From an uncultured Endozoicomonas sp. (GTDB lineage: Bacteria > Pseudomonadota > Gammaproteobacteria > Pseudomonadales > Endozoicomonadaceae), in contig NZ_CANMAO010000008.1 of assembly GCF_947495845.1 (NCBI RefSeq), positions 62,001 to 126,000 of the forward strand: 64,000 nucleotides of DNA, written 5' to 3'. A program made the translations under genes and the position numbers. This document shows, piece by piece, positions 1 through 8,931 of this stretch (its first letter is position 1; each line of letters starts with the position of its first letter). The notes under the pieces are model-generated. The model saw only the letters and a list, made by a program, of their open reading frames with translations, had not been told where the DNA came from and searched no databases.

Positions 1-1
1 C

Positions 2-274
2 AGAACTGAACGGCAGCCATCAGTATTACCTTCCGATTTAAGCCGAAACGATGTCCCTGATTTTACGCAGTTGATGAAATCCGCCATGGACCGGGTGAAC
101 GAGTTGCAGCAATCCGCATCGACTCAGATGCATCAGGTGGATACCGGTGAGTCTCAGGACTTGCTGGGAACGATGATTGCCACCCAGAAAGCCAGCATTT
201 CTTTTCAAGCGTTGATGCAGGTGAGAAATAAGGCAGTAGCAGCCTATGAAGAAGTTATGCGCATGCAGGTTTGA
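2..274 (+). CDS. fliE: Flagellar hook-basal body protein FliE (5' partial)
   Basis: FliE is the small adaptor that joins the MS ring to the proximal rod; it is exported by the flagellar type III apparatus. The visible part is about 90 residues and carries the typical C-terminal region (TMIATQKASISFQALMQVRNKAV, split here around its central SFQAL, ending YEEVMRMQV). The frame is open to the left edge, so the start lies before the window; family members are about 100 to 110 residues, so little is missing. It heads the fliEFGHIJ operon, 60 bases before fliF. A regulator such as LafK often precedes fliE in lateral systems but would be outside the window. Confidence 0.92.
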   Translation, partial: RTERQPSVLPSDLSRNDVPDFTQLMKSAMDRVNELQQSASTQMHQVDTGESQDLLGTMIATQKASISFQALMQVRNKAVAAYEEVMRMQV

Positions 275-334
275 ACAGCGGTTCTGGCAAACACGCTAGA
301 CAAGGCACGCTAGATAAGGAAAGTGGAGTGAAGA

Positions 335-2008
335 ATGGCTGAAGCGACAGCAGACGGTTTACAGGAAACCGGGATTGAAGAAGAGCAAGCAACATCTCAG
401 CTTCAGCTGTGGCGCGAGCGGGTTCAGGAATTTCTGCAAAAGAATAAAGGCTATCAGACTATTACCCTGATCATGCTCTCCGCTGGCATTGCCCTGTTGG
501 TGGTGCTTTGGCTCTGGTCACAAACCGCCGATTATCAGCCTTTGTACGGTAATCAGGAGCTTTACGAAGTGTCCAGCATTGTCGAAGTGTTGGAGCGGGA
601 AGGGCTGAACTACACGCTTCATCCTGAATCCGGACAAGTAATGGTAGACGCCGGTCAACTAAGTCAGGCGAGAATGAAACTGTCGATTGCCGGGATTCAG
701 GCACGATCACCAGAAGGTCTGGATACGCTGGATCAACAGGAACTGGGCGCCAGTCAGTTTATCGAAGGTGTCCGCTATTTAAGAGGATTGGAAGGCGAGC
801 TGGCGCAAACCATTATCAGTCTGAAGTCGGTGCGAAATGCGCGGGTGCATTTGGCCATTCCCAAACAAAGCAGCTTTATTCGGCGCAAAGAAAAGCCGTC
901 AGCGTCTGTCTTTGTCAATTTATTCCCGGGGTATCGACTGAGCGTTGAGCAGGTGGAAGGTATCATCAATCTGGTGGCAACCAGCGTTTCCAACATGAAC
1001 AGGGAAGATATCTCTGTTGTTGATCAGAGTGGCAGGTTGTTATCTACAGAAGCACTCGAAAAAAGTGGCGCTCTTGGCGAAGTGTCCAGACAGTTTGATT
1101 TTAAGCAGGAAGTGGAAGCCCGCTATCAAGATCGTATCAGCCACCTACTGGAACCTTTGGTTGGCCCAGGCAATTTCCGGGCACAGGTGACCGCCAGTGT
1201 GGATTTTGAAAAAGTGATTCAGACCGTAGAGCAGTTTGATCCAGCGACAGCGGTGGTACGAAGTGAGCAAGGAAAAGAGCGCATCAATACCGGAGGGCCA
1301 GCGATAGGCGTTCCAGGCACATTAAGCAATCAGCCTCCGGCAGAGACGGATGAAGAAGCGGAGACCGAGAACAGCAGTCAGTCGGAATTTGTGCGCAATT
1401 ATGAAGTGGACAAAGTAACCCGCCAGGTATCAAACCATCAGGGACGTGTAGAAAAACTGAGCATTGCTGTCGTTTTTAATGATCAGGCTGAAGGTGCTGT
1501 TTCTGGTGCCGTAGCGGAGTGGGATCAGGCCCGGCTGGACAGTATGCGTCAGATGATTATTGATGCGACAGGATTGGATCAGGTAAGAGGTGATCAGATC
1601 AGTATTCATACCGCACCATTTGTTCCTGTTGAAGGTGCTCCGGACAGCACGATGGCATGGTGGCAACAGCCACAGACGCTGTATTACGTGAAATACGGCT
1701 GCGGTACGTTATTGGCGATTTTAGTGTTGTTCTATTTGATTCGACCATTGATGCAACAAGTCACGGTCAACTTGGAACCACCAAAAGAATTATTGCCAGC
1801 GCTGGCAGAAGGGCATGGTGAACTGGCTCATTTAGAAGAAGAGGATCCAGAGAAGCGGCGAGCCATGTTTGATGAAAGCTTCCATCTGCTACCACCGGAA
1901 CTGGCGGATTTTGAAACTCAGGTGACCCATATGAGAAAGCTGTCGGTTAAACAGCCTGAACGGGTAGCGCAGGTGATTCAGCTGTGGATGAGCAATTATG
2001 AGACGTAG
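335..2008 (+). CDS. fliF: Flagellar MS-ring protein FliF
   Basis: FliF (557 residues, normal length) forms the MS ring in the inner membrane, the foundation of the basal body and housing of the export gate. A first membrane segment lies near residues 43-63 (ITLIMLSAGIALLVVLWLW) and a second near 455-475 (TLLAILVLFYLIRP), with the periplasmic ring-building domains between them, including the conserved HLAIPKQSSF stretch. The C-terminal tail after the second segment is the FliG-binding region. The ATG is preceded by a purine-rich AGTGGAG. It lies between fliE and fliG in the same orientation, consistent with one transcription unit. Confidence 0.97.
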   Translation: MAEATADGLQETGIEEEQATSQLQLWRERVQEFLQKNKGYQTITLIMLSAGIALLVVLWLWSQTADYQPLYGNQELYEVSSIVEVLEREGLNYTLHPESGQVMVDAGQLSQARMKLSIAGIQARSPEGLDTLDQQELGASQFIEGVRYLRGLEGELAQTIISLKSVRNARVHLAIPKQSSFIRRKEKPSASVFVNLFPGYRLSVEQVEGIINLVATSVSNMNREDISVVDQSGRLLSTEALEKSGALGEVSRQFDFKQEVEARYQDRISHLLEPLVGPGNFRAQVTASVDFEKVIQTVEQFDPATAVVRSEQGKERINTGGPAIGVPGTLSNQPPAETDEEAETENSSQSEFVRNYEVDKVTRQVSNHQGRVEKLSIAVVFNDQAEGAVSGAVAEWDQARLDSMRQMIIDATGLDQVRGDQISIHTAPFVPVEGAPDSTMAWWQQPQTLYYVKYGCGTLLAILVLFYLIRPLMQQVTVNLEPPKELLPALAEGHGELAHLEEEDPEKRRAMFDESFHLLPPELADFETQVTHMRKLSVKQPERVAQVIQLWMSNYET

Positions 2009-2045
2009 TCATTGATGACCGATAAAAAAGAGAATAAATGAAAAC

Positions 2046-3065
2046 ATGAGTGAGAATCGTGATCTTGCCATTAGGCAGCCAACAACCAGAGACATTGCCA
2101 TCCTGATGCTCAGCCTTGGAGAAAAAGGGGCTTCAAGGGTGTTGGAGCATCTTAGTCAGCGAGAAGTCCGGCAGGTTAGTGCTGCTATGGCGACCATGGC
2201 GCCCTTAAAAAGGGATCAGGTTCAGGAAGTGTTGGATATCTTTTTCCACACTTATCGATACGACAGTGGTCTTACGGGATCATCCCGTGGCTATTTAGAC
2301 AAAACCCTGAAGCTGGCACTGGGCGATAAAGAAGCCAAAAACGTCATGGACTCCATCTTTGGTGATGAAGACACCACATTGGAAACTATGAAAATGATGG
2401 ATTCCGCGACGATTACCGAGTTGATTGCCGGCGAGCACCCTCAGCTTCAAGCCGTAGTACTGACTTACCTTGGGCCGGAACAGGCAGCAGAGGTACTTCA
2501 GCGTTTACCCGTTGCCAGTCATCAGGATTTGTTATCCAGAGTGGCCCGCCTTGAAGAACTGCACCCTTCCATTCTGCAGGAACTGAACCGGATGTTTGAT
2601 GACAATATTGGTCGTCTCAGTACCAGCCAGAACACCACGGTCAGTGGCTTACGTCAGGTGGCGGATATCATGAATCGGATGGGTGAAGGTACGGTTAAAA
2701 ATGTGCTGGGTTACTTCAAAGAGCAAGACAAGAAACTGGCAGAGAAAATTGAGCAGCAGATGTTTGTCTTTGAGCATTTGACGCGGCTGGATGAAGACGT
2801 AATTCGTCGCATTGCCAGTGAGGTCAGCCAGGATATTCTTGCGCTGGCATTGAAAGGTGCTCCTCAGGATGTGATGGATGCCATTGTTGGTACCATGACC
2901 AAGCGGGCTTCGAAATTCCTGTTAGAGGATATTGAAAACCTCGGTTCGGTGCGTGCCAGCCAGGTTCAGGGTGCCCGTAACGATGTATTGAGAATTGCAC
3001 GGCAGCTGGCGGCCAGTGGTGAAATCGAGCTGAGCTTTAATGAAGATGAAGAGATGATTGAGTAA
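2046..3065 (+). CDS. fliG: Flagellar motor switch protein FliG
   Basis: FliG (339 residues) is the rotor component that couples to MotA and, with FliM and FliN, makes up the C ring on the cytoplasmic face of FliF. The N-terminal FliF-binding domain (AILMLSLGEKGASRVLEHL), the middle domain containing the EHPQ motif (GEHPQLQAVVLTYL) and the charged C-terminal torque domain are all recognisable and collinear with the family. It starts 38 bases after fliF and is followed by fliH after 15 bases. No unusual truncation is seen. The C-terminal tail ending FNEDEEMIE is acidic. Confidence 0.97.
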   Translation: MSENRDLAIRQPTTRDIAILMLSLGEKGASRVLEHLSQREVRQVSAAMATMAPLKRDQVQEVLDIFFHTYRYDSGLTGSSRGYLDKTLKLALGDKEAKNVMDSIFGDEDTTLETMKMMDSATITELIAGEHPQLQAVVLTYLGPEQAAEVLQRLPVASHQDLLSRVARLEELHPSILQELNRMFDDNIGRLSTSQNTTVSGLRQVADIMNRMGEGTVKNVLGYFKEQDKKLAEKIEQQMFVFEHLTRLDEDVIRRIASEVSQDILALALKGAPQDVMDAIVGTMTKRASKFLLEDIENLGSVRASQVQGARNDVLRIARQLAASGEIELSFNEDEEMIE

Positions 3066-3080
3066 CCTTATGAGGCTTCC

Positions 3081-3851
3081 ATGAAGAGCAAAACCAGAAT
3101 CTGGCAGCCAGAAACTGCGGCTTATCAGCAGTTTCATTTTCCTGCGCATGAAAAGAAAGGGCGGCCTGGTCAAACTCAAAAAAACGGTCGCGCAAAAAAA
3201 CACAGTCCAGTTACTCCTTCTGAAACCCCGATAATTCCGGAACATTCAGTGGCTTCTGAAGCCAGCCAAGGGACGATAGAGAAAGTACAGGAGCAGCACG
3301 AAGCAGAGCTTCAGAGTATGGAGCAGAGGAGTTATCAGCGCGGCTACGATGAAGGACGTCGCCAGGGTTTTGAAGAAGCATCCAAAAAAATCGCCAGTCA
3401 GACCCAGCAGGTTTCAGAGCAGCAGAAGGCACTGGTAGACAGTTTGCACCGTGAAATTTCCGCCGTTAAAAACAATACTTTGCAAAATCGGGAACAGTTG
3501 TCGGTATGGCTTGGTCAGGTAGTAGAAGAAGTCTGTCGTCAGGTGGTTCGAAAAGAGATGGAAACCAAGCCAGAGCTAATTGTGGATATTATTCGCCAAT
3601 CCCTCGAGCTGGTGCCAGAAAGCAACAGTTATACCATACAGGTATGTGATCAGGATGCTGAGCTGTTGAGACGCACCAAGCCGGATTTTGGGGCGCCATG
3701 GCAGCTGGTGGTTACTGAGAATTTAATGCCCGGTGACTGTCGAATAGTTGCCAGTGAAGGCGAGGCGGAAGCCAGGTTGGATAATCGATTAATTCAATGT
3801 CTGGATATTATTAAAGCGTCTCTGGTGGAAGATCTGGAGGCTGTCTCTTGA
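3081..3851 (+). CDS. fliH: Flagellar export ATPase regulator FliH
   Basis: FliH (256 residues) is the stator-like partner that docks the ATPase FliI to the export gate and C ring. The N-terminal 80 residues are low-complexity and charged, as is usual in the family. A coiled-coil region (about residues 70-140) contains a GYDEGRRQGFEEA repeat of the GxxxG-type typical of FliH/YscL, and the C-terminal half is the FliH globular domain. Its TGA stop overlaps the TTG start of fliI by four bases, indicating translational coupling with the enzyme it regulates. Confidence 0.92.
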   Translation: MKSKTRIWQPETAAYQQFHFPAHEKKGRPGQTQKNGRAKKHSPVTPSETPIIPEHSVASEASQGTIEKVQEQHEAELQSMEQRSYQRGYDEGRRQGFEEASKKIASQTQQVSEQQKALVDSLHREISAVKNNTLQNREQLSVWLGQVVEEVCRQVVRKEMETKPELIVDIIRQSLELVPESNSYTIQVCDQDAELLRRTKPDFGAPWQLVVTENLMPGDCRIVASEGEAEARLDNRLIQCLDIIKASLVEDLEAVS

Positions 3852-5209
3852 TCAATGAGCTTCCGGAGGTATCAGCAACGACAGCCAATTCCATGATCGG
3901 ACGGCTTCGCAAAGTGCCGGTCGCTTCATTGACAGGACGGGTTGCTGCAGTGAAAGGCATGTTGTTGGAAGCAGTGGGTGTTCGCCTGCCGGTAGGTCAG
4001 CTTTGTCATATACGCTCACGGTCTGGTGATGGATTTGAGGCAGAAGTCGTCGGCTTTAATGATAAAACCTCCTTGCTAATGTCGCTTTCGAACCATCAGG
4101 ATGGCATCTCACCCGGGGATTTAATCGTTCCTGTGCCGGTGAATCAGGGCGTTTCGGTGGATAGTTCACTGGTGGCTCGCGTTGTTGATGCAATGGGTGA
4201 GCCCCTGGATAACAAGCCATTGACGTTAAATGAACGAATCCCCGTTTTACCCATACCATTAAATCCCATGAATCGGGGGGTTGTGGATAAACCTTTGCAT
4301 GTAGGTATTCGGGCGATTGATGGTTTATTTACCCTTGGGCGCGGGCAGCGTATAGGATTGCTGGCTGGAAGTGGGATTGGCAAAAGTACATTGTTGGGAA
4401 TGATGACCCGCAATACGCAGGCTGATGTGACGGTGGTTGGCCTTATTGGTGAGCGCTCAAGGGAAGTTAAAGAATTTGTTGAGCATACCCTTGGCTCCGA
4501 GGGGATGAAGAAAACGGTCGTTGTTGCAGCCCCGGGAGATGAATCACCAGTCAGGCGCATTCGTGCTGCCAATTATTGTCATCGGATTGCTGAGTATTTC
4601 AGAGATCAGGGTAAATCGGTGCTGCTGTTAATGGATTCTTTGACTCGTTATGCTCAAGCGCATCGAGAGATCGCCTTGACCATGGGTGAGCCGGCAGCGT
4701 CCAGAGGTTATCCGCCATCTGTCTTCAGTAAAGTGCCAAATTTGATTGAGCGATCCGGACCGGGTGCAGGCAATGGTTCGATTACTGCCGTTTATACGGT
4801 ATTAGCGGATGGGGATGATTTGCAGGATCCAATCGTAGACTGTGCCCGTTCTGTACTTGATGGGCATATTGTTTTAAACCGGGAACTGGCAGAAAAAGGT
4901 CACTTTCCGGCGATAGATCTAGAGAAATCGCTGAGTCGTGTTATGCCGCAAGTCACCTCTGAAAAGCACGGGGTATCTGCACAGAACTTTCGTCGTCTTT
5001 TTTCACGTTACAACCATTTTCAGGAATTAATGGCCATTGGCGCTTATCAGGCCGGTGCAGATCCGGAATTGGATAAAGCCATTGAGATGCGTCCGGCCAT
5101 GGAACGATTTCTGCAGCAAAGTCGTTTTGAGCAGTTTGATCCTGAAGCATCTATTCGGGTATTAGAAACCATGCAGCTAACTCGGGAGGGGGCAGCGAGT
5201 GGCAGATGA
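3848..5209 (+). CDS. fliI: Flagellum-specific ATPase FliI
   Basis: FliI (453 residues) is the hexameric ATPase of the flagellar type III export apparatus. A Walker A loop (GSGIGKST) sits near residue 178, the Walker B region reads VLLLMDSLTRYAQAHREIAL, and GYPPSVFSKVPNLIERSG follows, all diagnostic of FliI/YscN enzymes. The chosen start is TTG at 3848, which overlaps the fliH stop and has CTGGAGG seven bases upstream; the next in-frame ATG would remove the first 15 or so residues. The gene end overlaps the fliJ start by 11 bases. Confidence 0.95.
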   Translation: MINELPEVSATTANSMIGRLRKVPVASLTGRVAAVKGMLLEAVGVRLPVGQLCHIRSRSGDGFEAEVVGFNDKTSLLMSLSNHQDGISPGDLIVPVPVNQGVSVDSSLVARVVDAMGEPLDNKPLTLNERIPVLPIPLNPMNRGVVDKPLHVGIRAIDGLFTLGRGQRIGLLAGSGIGKSTLLGMMTRNTQADVTVVGLIGERSREVKEFVEHTLGSEGMKKTVVVAAPGDESPVRRIRAANYCHRIAEYFRDQGKSVLLLMDSLTRYAQAHREIALTMGEPAASRGYPPSVFSKVPNLIERSGPGAGNGSITAVYTVLADGDDLQDPIVDCARSVLDGHIVLNRELAEKGHFPAIDLEKSLSRVMPQVTSEKHGVSAQNFRRLFSRYNHFQELMAIGAYQAGADPELDKAIEMRPAMERFLQQSRFEQFDPEASIRVLETMQLTREGAASGR

Positions 5210-5609
5210 ACAACAACTCAAGCGACTGCACCGAATGATGGAATATAAGTCAAAAGACTTACAAAAAAACGTTGCTGTCACCAGTGCTGGAGTGGATGGT
5301 TTAATCAATCAGAAGAAGATGGTGGATGACAGTAATCATCAGAGTCACTTGCAGCAAGGTGAGCGACTAAACGCCCTGTTGTGCTGGAATCAAAATCAAT
5401 TTTCATCACTACTCAGCGATGTGGGTCACCTTATTGATGAGAAAATATTGGATCATCAAACTAAATTGAAGGCATTAGAGTATGAGCTGACTGTTCAGCA
5501 TAGAAAAATGAAAGGTGTGGATTTGTTATTACAGAAGAAAATAAAGGATCGAATGAAAAAGCATAAGCGCAATCTTGAGCTTGAAATGGAGGAGAATCTG
5601 CAGCGTTAA
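5199..5609 (+). CDS. fliJ: Flagellar export chaperone FliJ
   Basis: A 136-residue, highly charged and helical protein in the fliJ position, overlapping the end of fliI. FliJ is an antiparallel coiled-coil component that links the FliI hexamer to FlhA and escorts chaperones. There are no cysteines in catalytic patterns or membrane segments, and heptad-like spacing runs along most of the length. The start is GTG with GGGAGGGGGC upstream. The assignment rests mainly on position, length and coiled-coil character because FliJ sequences diverge quickly. Confidence 0.8.
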   Translation: MADEQQLKRLHRMMEYKSKDLQKNVAVTSAGVDGLINQKKMVDDSNHQSHLQQGERLNALLCWNQNQFSSLLSDVGHLIDEKILDHQTKLKALEYELTVQHRKMKGVDLLLQKKIKDRMKKHKRNLELEMEENLQR

Positions 5610-5704
5610 ACATAGAACATATAATTACCTTCCTTATAAACCTTTTCTGATTATTTAAGTCTGTGATAGCCTGATTACTGAATGCACAATGCAAGGATGC
5701 AGAT

Positions 5705-6409
5705 ATGTCATTCAGTACATCACGATTTTTAGTCGTTTTTTTTATGTTCACGTTAGCCGCCAATTTTGGCCAGGCTTCATCAAATGACCCTGTTTCTCAA
5801 AAAGTGATGGGGTTTCTTAATACCGCTGTCCAGAAATTCTTGCAAAAGTACCCAGAGGCAACGCACACCATAACCCTGCGGCCATTCAAGGGAAAGCTGG
5901 AAAACTGCCCTCAAGACTTACAAATCAAGAGTAATATGGCGCATAAACCGCCGGTTGGTGTTATTCGATTAAATGTTGAATGTCCGGGCCTTTGGAAGAC
6001 CTATGTCGTGGCTGAGGTGGAAGTATTACTTTCCGTGGTTCTCAGTCAGCAAAATCTGAGCAGGGGGGATGTTATCACCGCTGGGCTGCTTCAGGTGCAG
6101 CGTATCTCAATGTCAAAATTGAGAGGGCGTTATTTTACCGATGTCCAACAATTAGAGGGCCGTCAAGTTAACCGTGCTATTCCTGTTGGACGGGTTATTC
6201 AGGAGACGACATTGGTGCCTCAATACCTGGTTCATAAGGGGAAGCCAGTTTCTATTCAATCCGGTAATGGTGCTCTTTTTGTCTCGATGATGGGGGTTGC
6301 TTTGGAGAGTGGTTTACTGGATGACGTGATAAGAGTGCGAAATCGCTCTTCTGGCAAGATTATTGATGCGCGGGTTGTTTCGGAGAATAAAGTGACGGCA
6401 GGGCTTTAA
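5705..6409 (+). CDS. flgA: P-ring assembly chaperone FlgA
   Basis: A 234-residue exported protein with a clear signal peptide (hydrophobic residues 8-20, cleavage likely after ANFGQA). The C-terminal half is the SAF-type domain of FlgA (SRGDVITAGLL ... RQVNRAIPVGRVIQ ... VHKGKPVSIQSGNGALFVSMMGVALESG). FlgA is the periplasmic chaperone needed to assemble the FlgI P ring. It follows fliJ after 95 bases, as in Flag-2-type loci where flgA begins the rod/hook block; here flgB and later genes do not follow, and flgM/flgN are not seen. Confidence 0.9.
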   Translation: MSFSTSRFLVVFFMFTLAANFGQASSNDPVSQKVMGFLNTAVQKFLQKYPEATHTITLRPFKGKLENCPQDLQIKSNMAHKPPVGVIRLNVECPGLWKTYVVAEVEVLLSVVLSQQNLSRGDVITAGLLQVQRISMSKLRGRYFTDVQQLEGRQVNRAIPVGRVIQETTLVPQYLVHKGKPVSIQSGNGALFVSMMGVALESGLLDDVIRVRNRSSGKIIDARVVSENKVTAGL

Positions 6410-6541
6410 TTCGTCCCTGAAATAACTAATCAACAGCTGACTAAGGATTTCTGCAGAAAATTAGACAATCAGCAGATGATTAAAAGTATCTGACTGAAAT
6501 TAAACTTTTCCGTTGATGATTAATCACCCAGGGAGGGGGAG

Positions 6542-8356
6542 ATGGGAAAGGAAATCGTAAATGCATTGACGCCAGATCCGCTGTTACAGCAGAACTGGTA
6601 TCCAGACTATCTTCATCTATTAAGCCAGCTACTGACATGGTGCTTTCTCAGTGAACGTCGGGAGTTGAGCGAGGCGATTCGATTTAATGACCACTTGATG
6701 GATGAGCTGCATGGACAGTCGGTGACGGAAGTTCTCTCTTCTCAGTTGAAGAGAGTGCTTGAGTTTCGAACTGACTCAGTATGGCTATCAGCCTGGTCAG
6801 ATCATGATGTCTATTTGCGCTCAATACCGCCGGCAGAAGTTGAGCGACTGTTAACGTCTGTGATCACCGCCAAGCGACATAACCTGATTAAATTTGATGA
6901 GCTGCCCTATATTCTTTATGAAAAATACTCTGAAACCAGCCCGGTTATTCCCATTGAACTCAGAGAATTAATTACACAGATAATTGCTCATGTGCCTCAG
7001 GACACACTTTACCTGACAGGTGATGAAGGTTTTGGACTTGCACCTCTTTTTCTTGGAAAGCAATTCCAGATATTTTCGGAGCAGCATTGCGCTGAGTCGA
7101 TGCATTCACTAATAACATTGTTGAGCTATCAAATTACATTGCGCGTGGGTGATCCGGTTCTATCGCCCGGGTTTTTTGAGCAAAACCGATTGCGAACGTT
7201 TGCTTGTGGCGTCGGCGTACTGTTACAGGATCATCGTTATAAACAACATGAAGTCAGGGATTTATTTGGTCGGTTTGAGCCGAATACCCGATTGAGAGAG
7301 ATGTTATTTATTACTCATCTTCTAAAGCAGTGCGCAGGGGAGTCCGTCGTTCTGGTACCTGGTCGATTTTTGATTAAAAACACGACGGAGCATAAACGGT
7401 TCCGGCAGTATCTGGTGAGCAATGGTCGGATAGATACCATTGTTCGTCTACCAGCCGGCTTATTACCCGGGCGGGCTCAACCCTTATTTTTGCTGCGTTT
7501 TTCTGAACAGGCAACGGATAATATCCGACTGATCAATTGCGACCATGATTATTTTAAAGCGGTGGCAATTAAAAAGCGTGGAGAGGCAAAGTTTCAATTA
7601 ATGCACGGTGATGTACTGATGGAAGAGCTGAGCTCGACGGAGAATAGTCAGTTTTGTACTCAAGTGTCTTTGTCAGAGTTACGGGCAGAGCATTTTGCCG
7701 ATATGCCTTTGGATCCAGCGTATTATCTTGGTAAAAACCGGACTGTGGTTATCAGACCCGGCAGTAGTGCCGTGAGAGGGTTGTCATCAACGTTTGATGT
7801 CATTCGTGCCCAGGCTGTCAAAGGAGCAGATAGAAGCCATGAGACGGATACCCGGGTTTATCTGGAAGTGACGGTTCAGGATATTAACGATGCCGGTATT
7901 ATTGATCAGCCAGCCCGGGAAGTTCATGTCAGCCCGGATCGCCTGAAAAGAGCAGAAGGACAAACACTGCGTGCGGGGGATATTTTGCTGGCTATCAAAG
8001 GTCAGGCTGGTAGGCTGGCGATGGTTCCTGACGTTTGTGGCAATAACTGGATGGCAGGGCAGTCCTTCGTCATTTTACGACAAAAGTCTGGTAACGTGCT
8101 TAAAAGCCCGGTTGTGCTTTTTCGTTTCTTGAAGTCGGAAACGGGACAGAAATTGATTCGGTCAATTTGCACGGACGATGTTGTGCCATTCATTCACAGT
8201 CAGGACCTGAAGCAACTACCTATTCCTCAGTGGTCTGAGTTGGAGCAGGAACAGGCCTGTATGGCTCACGAGGAGATTCTGAAATTGTATGCCCGAATGA
8301 AGTTTTTTCGGGAAAAGGCCGAGTTGGTTGAGCGGGAAATACTAAGAGAAGCATAA
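6542..8356 (+). CDS. Degenerate N6-adenine methylase / specificity-domain fusion (HsdM-HsdS-like)
   Basis: A 604-residue protein with the layout of a type I modification protein fused to a specificity domain. Residues about 150-340 resemble the HsdM Rossmann domain: a glycine-rich motif I equivalent (TGDEGFGLAPLF), then the region after the normal NPPF motif (FITHLLKQ ... VVLVPGRFLI ... DTIVRLPAGLL). At the place where HsdM has FDVVLANPPF this protein reads ACGVGVLLQDH, so the catalytic motif IV appears lost. Residues about 390-600 resemble an HsdS target-recognition domain with a terminal helix. A very strong GGAGGGGG site precedes the ATG and the frame is intact, so it looks like an expressed non-catalytic homologue. 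No hsdR is nearby; it sits inside a flagellar cluster. Confidence 0.7.
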   Translation: MGKEIVNALTPDPLLQQNWYPDYLHLLSQLLTWCFLSERRELSEAIRFNDHLMDELHGQSVTEVLSSQLKRVLEFRTDSVWLSAWSDHDVYLRSIPPAEVERLLTSVITAKRHNLIKFDELPYILYEKYSETSPVIPIELRELITQIIAHVPQDTLYLTGDEGFGLAPLFLGKQFQIFSEQHCAESMHSLITLLSYQITLRVGDPVLSPGFFEQNRLRTFACGVGVLLQDHRYKQHEVRDLFGRFEPNTRLREMLFITHLLKQCAGESVVLVPGRFLIKNTTEHKRFRQYLVSNGRIDTIVRLPAGLLPGRAQPLFLLRFSEQATDNIRLINCDHDYFKAVAIKKRGEAKFQLMHGDVLMEELSSTENSQFCTQVSLSELRAEHFADMPLDPAYYLGKNRTVVIRPGSSAVRGLSSTFDVIRAQAVKGADRSHETDTRVYLEVTVQDINDAGIIDQPAREVHVSPDRLKRAEGQTLRAGDILLAIKGQAGRLAMVPDVCGNNWMAGQSFVILRQKSGNVLKSPVVLFRFLKSETGQKLIRSICTDDVVPFIHSQDLKQLPIPQWSELEQEQACMAHEEILKLYARMKFFREKAELVEREILREA

Positions 8357-8366
8357 GCTTCTCTTA
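8343..8366. terminator. Hairpin between convergent genes
   Basis: A perfect 10-bp stem (TAAGAGAAGC / GCTTCTCTTA) with an ATAA loop spans the stop codon of the methylase-like gene and ends just before the convergent NTF2-like gene. The placement suggests a bidirectional transcription stop, although no long T run follows. Confidence 0.5.
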
Positions 8367-8371
8367 AGAGC

Positions 8372-8749
8372 TTATCGCTCACCCTGAACTTCAAAGTCAT
8401 CGCTTTTCAGGCGGGCTTTACCATCAGTATCGATAATCCAGTGCTCGCGATGAACGACACCGTAAGCTTTGTTCATGGTCCATTTTGCCGTAAGGATATA
8501 ACCGTCATTGTCTTTCTCAGGCTCCCAATGGACATCGGTGTAATCAACATCTTTAAAACCCTGATCCATGATGCCCTGCCAGAACTCCTCAATAGCTTTG
8601 CGGCCTGTAAACGTTCCGAAGGGCCGCGCCTCCATGACTGTATTTTCCAGATACTGTTCTGAGCAGCCCTTAGCATTTTGTGAATTAAATGCTTTTTGCC
8701 ACTCCGCAATACCGACCTTACAGATATCCAGCATTTCTTGATCAGGCAT
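8372..8749 (-). CDS. NTF2-like / SnoaL-like small protein
   Basis: A 125-residue soluble protein whose pattern (a helical N-terminus with EWQKAFNSQNAKG, FTGRKAIEEFWQGIMDQGFKD, then beta strands ending in HWIIDTDGKARLKSDDFEV) is typical of the NTF2-like cone-shaped fold, SnoaL/DUF4440 group. These proteins bind or isomerise small molecules or simply act as ligand-binding domains; no specific substrate can be read here. It is a single gene convergent with the methylase-like gene and followed upstream by a palindromic element. No operon partner is evident. Confidence 0.6.
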   Translation of the reverse strand: MPDQEMLDICKVGIAEWQKAFNSQNAKGCSEQYLENTVMEARPFGTFTGRKAIEEFWQGIMDQGFKDVDYTDVHWEPEKDNDGYILTAKWTMNKAYGVVHREHWIIDTDGKARLKSDDFEVQGER

Positions 8750-8779
8750 GATTTTTTCTCGCTAGAAAAAGAATGATTA

Positions 8780-8907
8780 TATACCCGTCGACTTTCAAGT
8801 TGCTACTTTGTTGGCTGCGCTCGCTCACCCCGATCACCTACTATTTGTAGGCTCACGGGGCTTCGCTCACTTGCCGCCGCGTAGCAACTTGAAATCCTTT
8901 GGGTATA
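8780..8907. repeat. Palindromic intergenic element with 27-base imperfect terminal inverted repeats
   Basis: The left arm begins TATACCCGTCGACTTTCAAG and the right arm, reversed, reads TATACCCAAAGGATTTCAAG; both continue into TTGCTAC. The interior repeats CGCTCGCTCACC / TTCGCTCAC-type segments that can also fold. It lies between the NTF2-like gene and the fliP operon end, with no coding capacity. It resembles short non-autonomous palindromic elements dispersed in marine gammaproteobacteria. Confidence 0.75.
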
Positions 8908-8931
8908 GGTGTTATTGCAACGCTCGCGTAC

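Noticed and set aside
6542-8356. Active type I restriction-modification locus
   Set aside because: No hsdR is present, the NPPF motif is absent and the two subunits are fused; a functional R-M system cannot be claimed.
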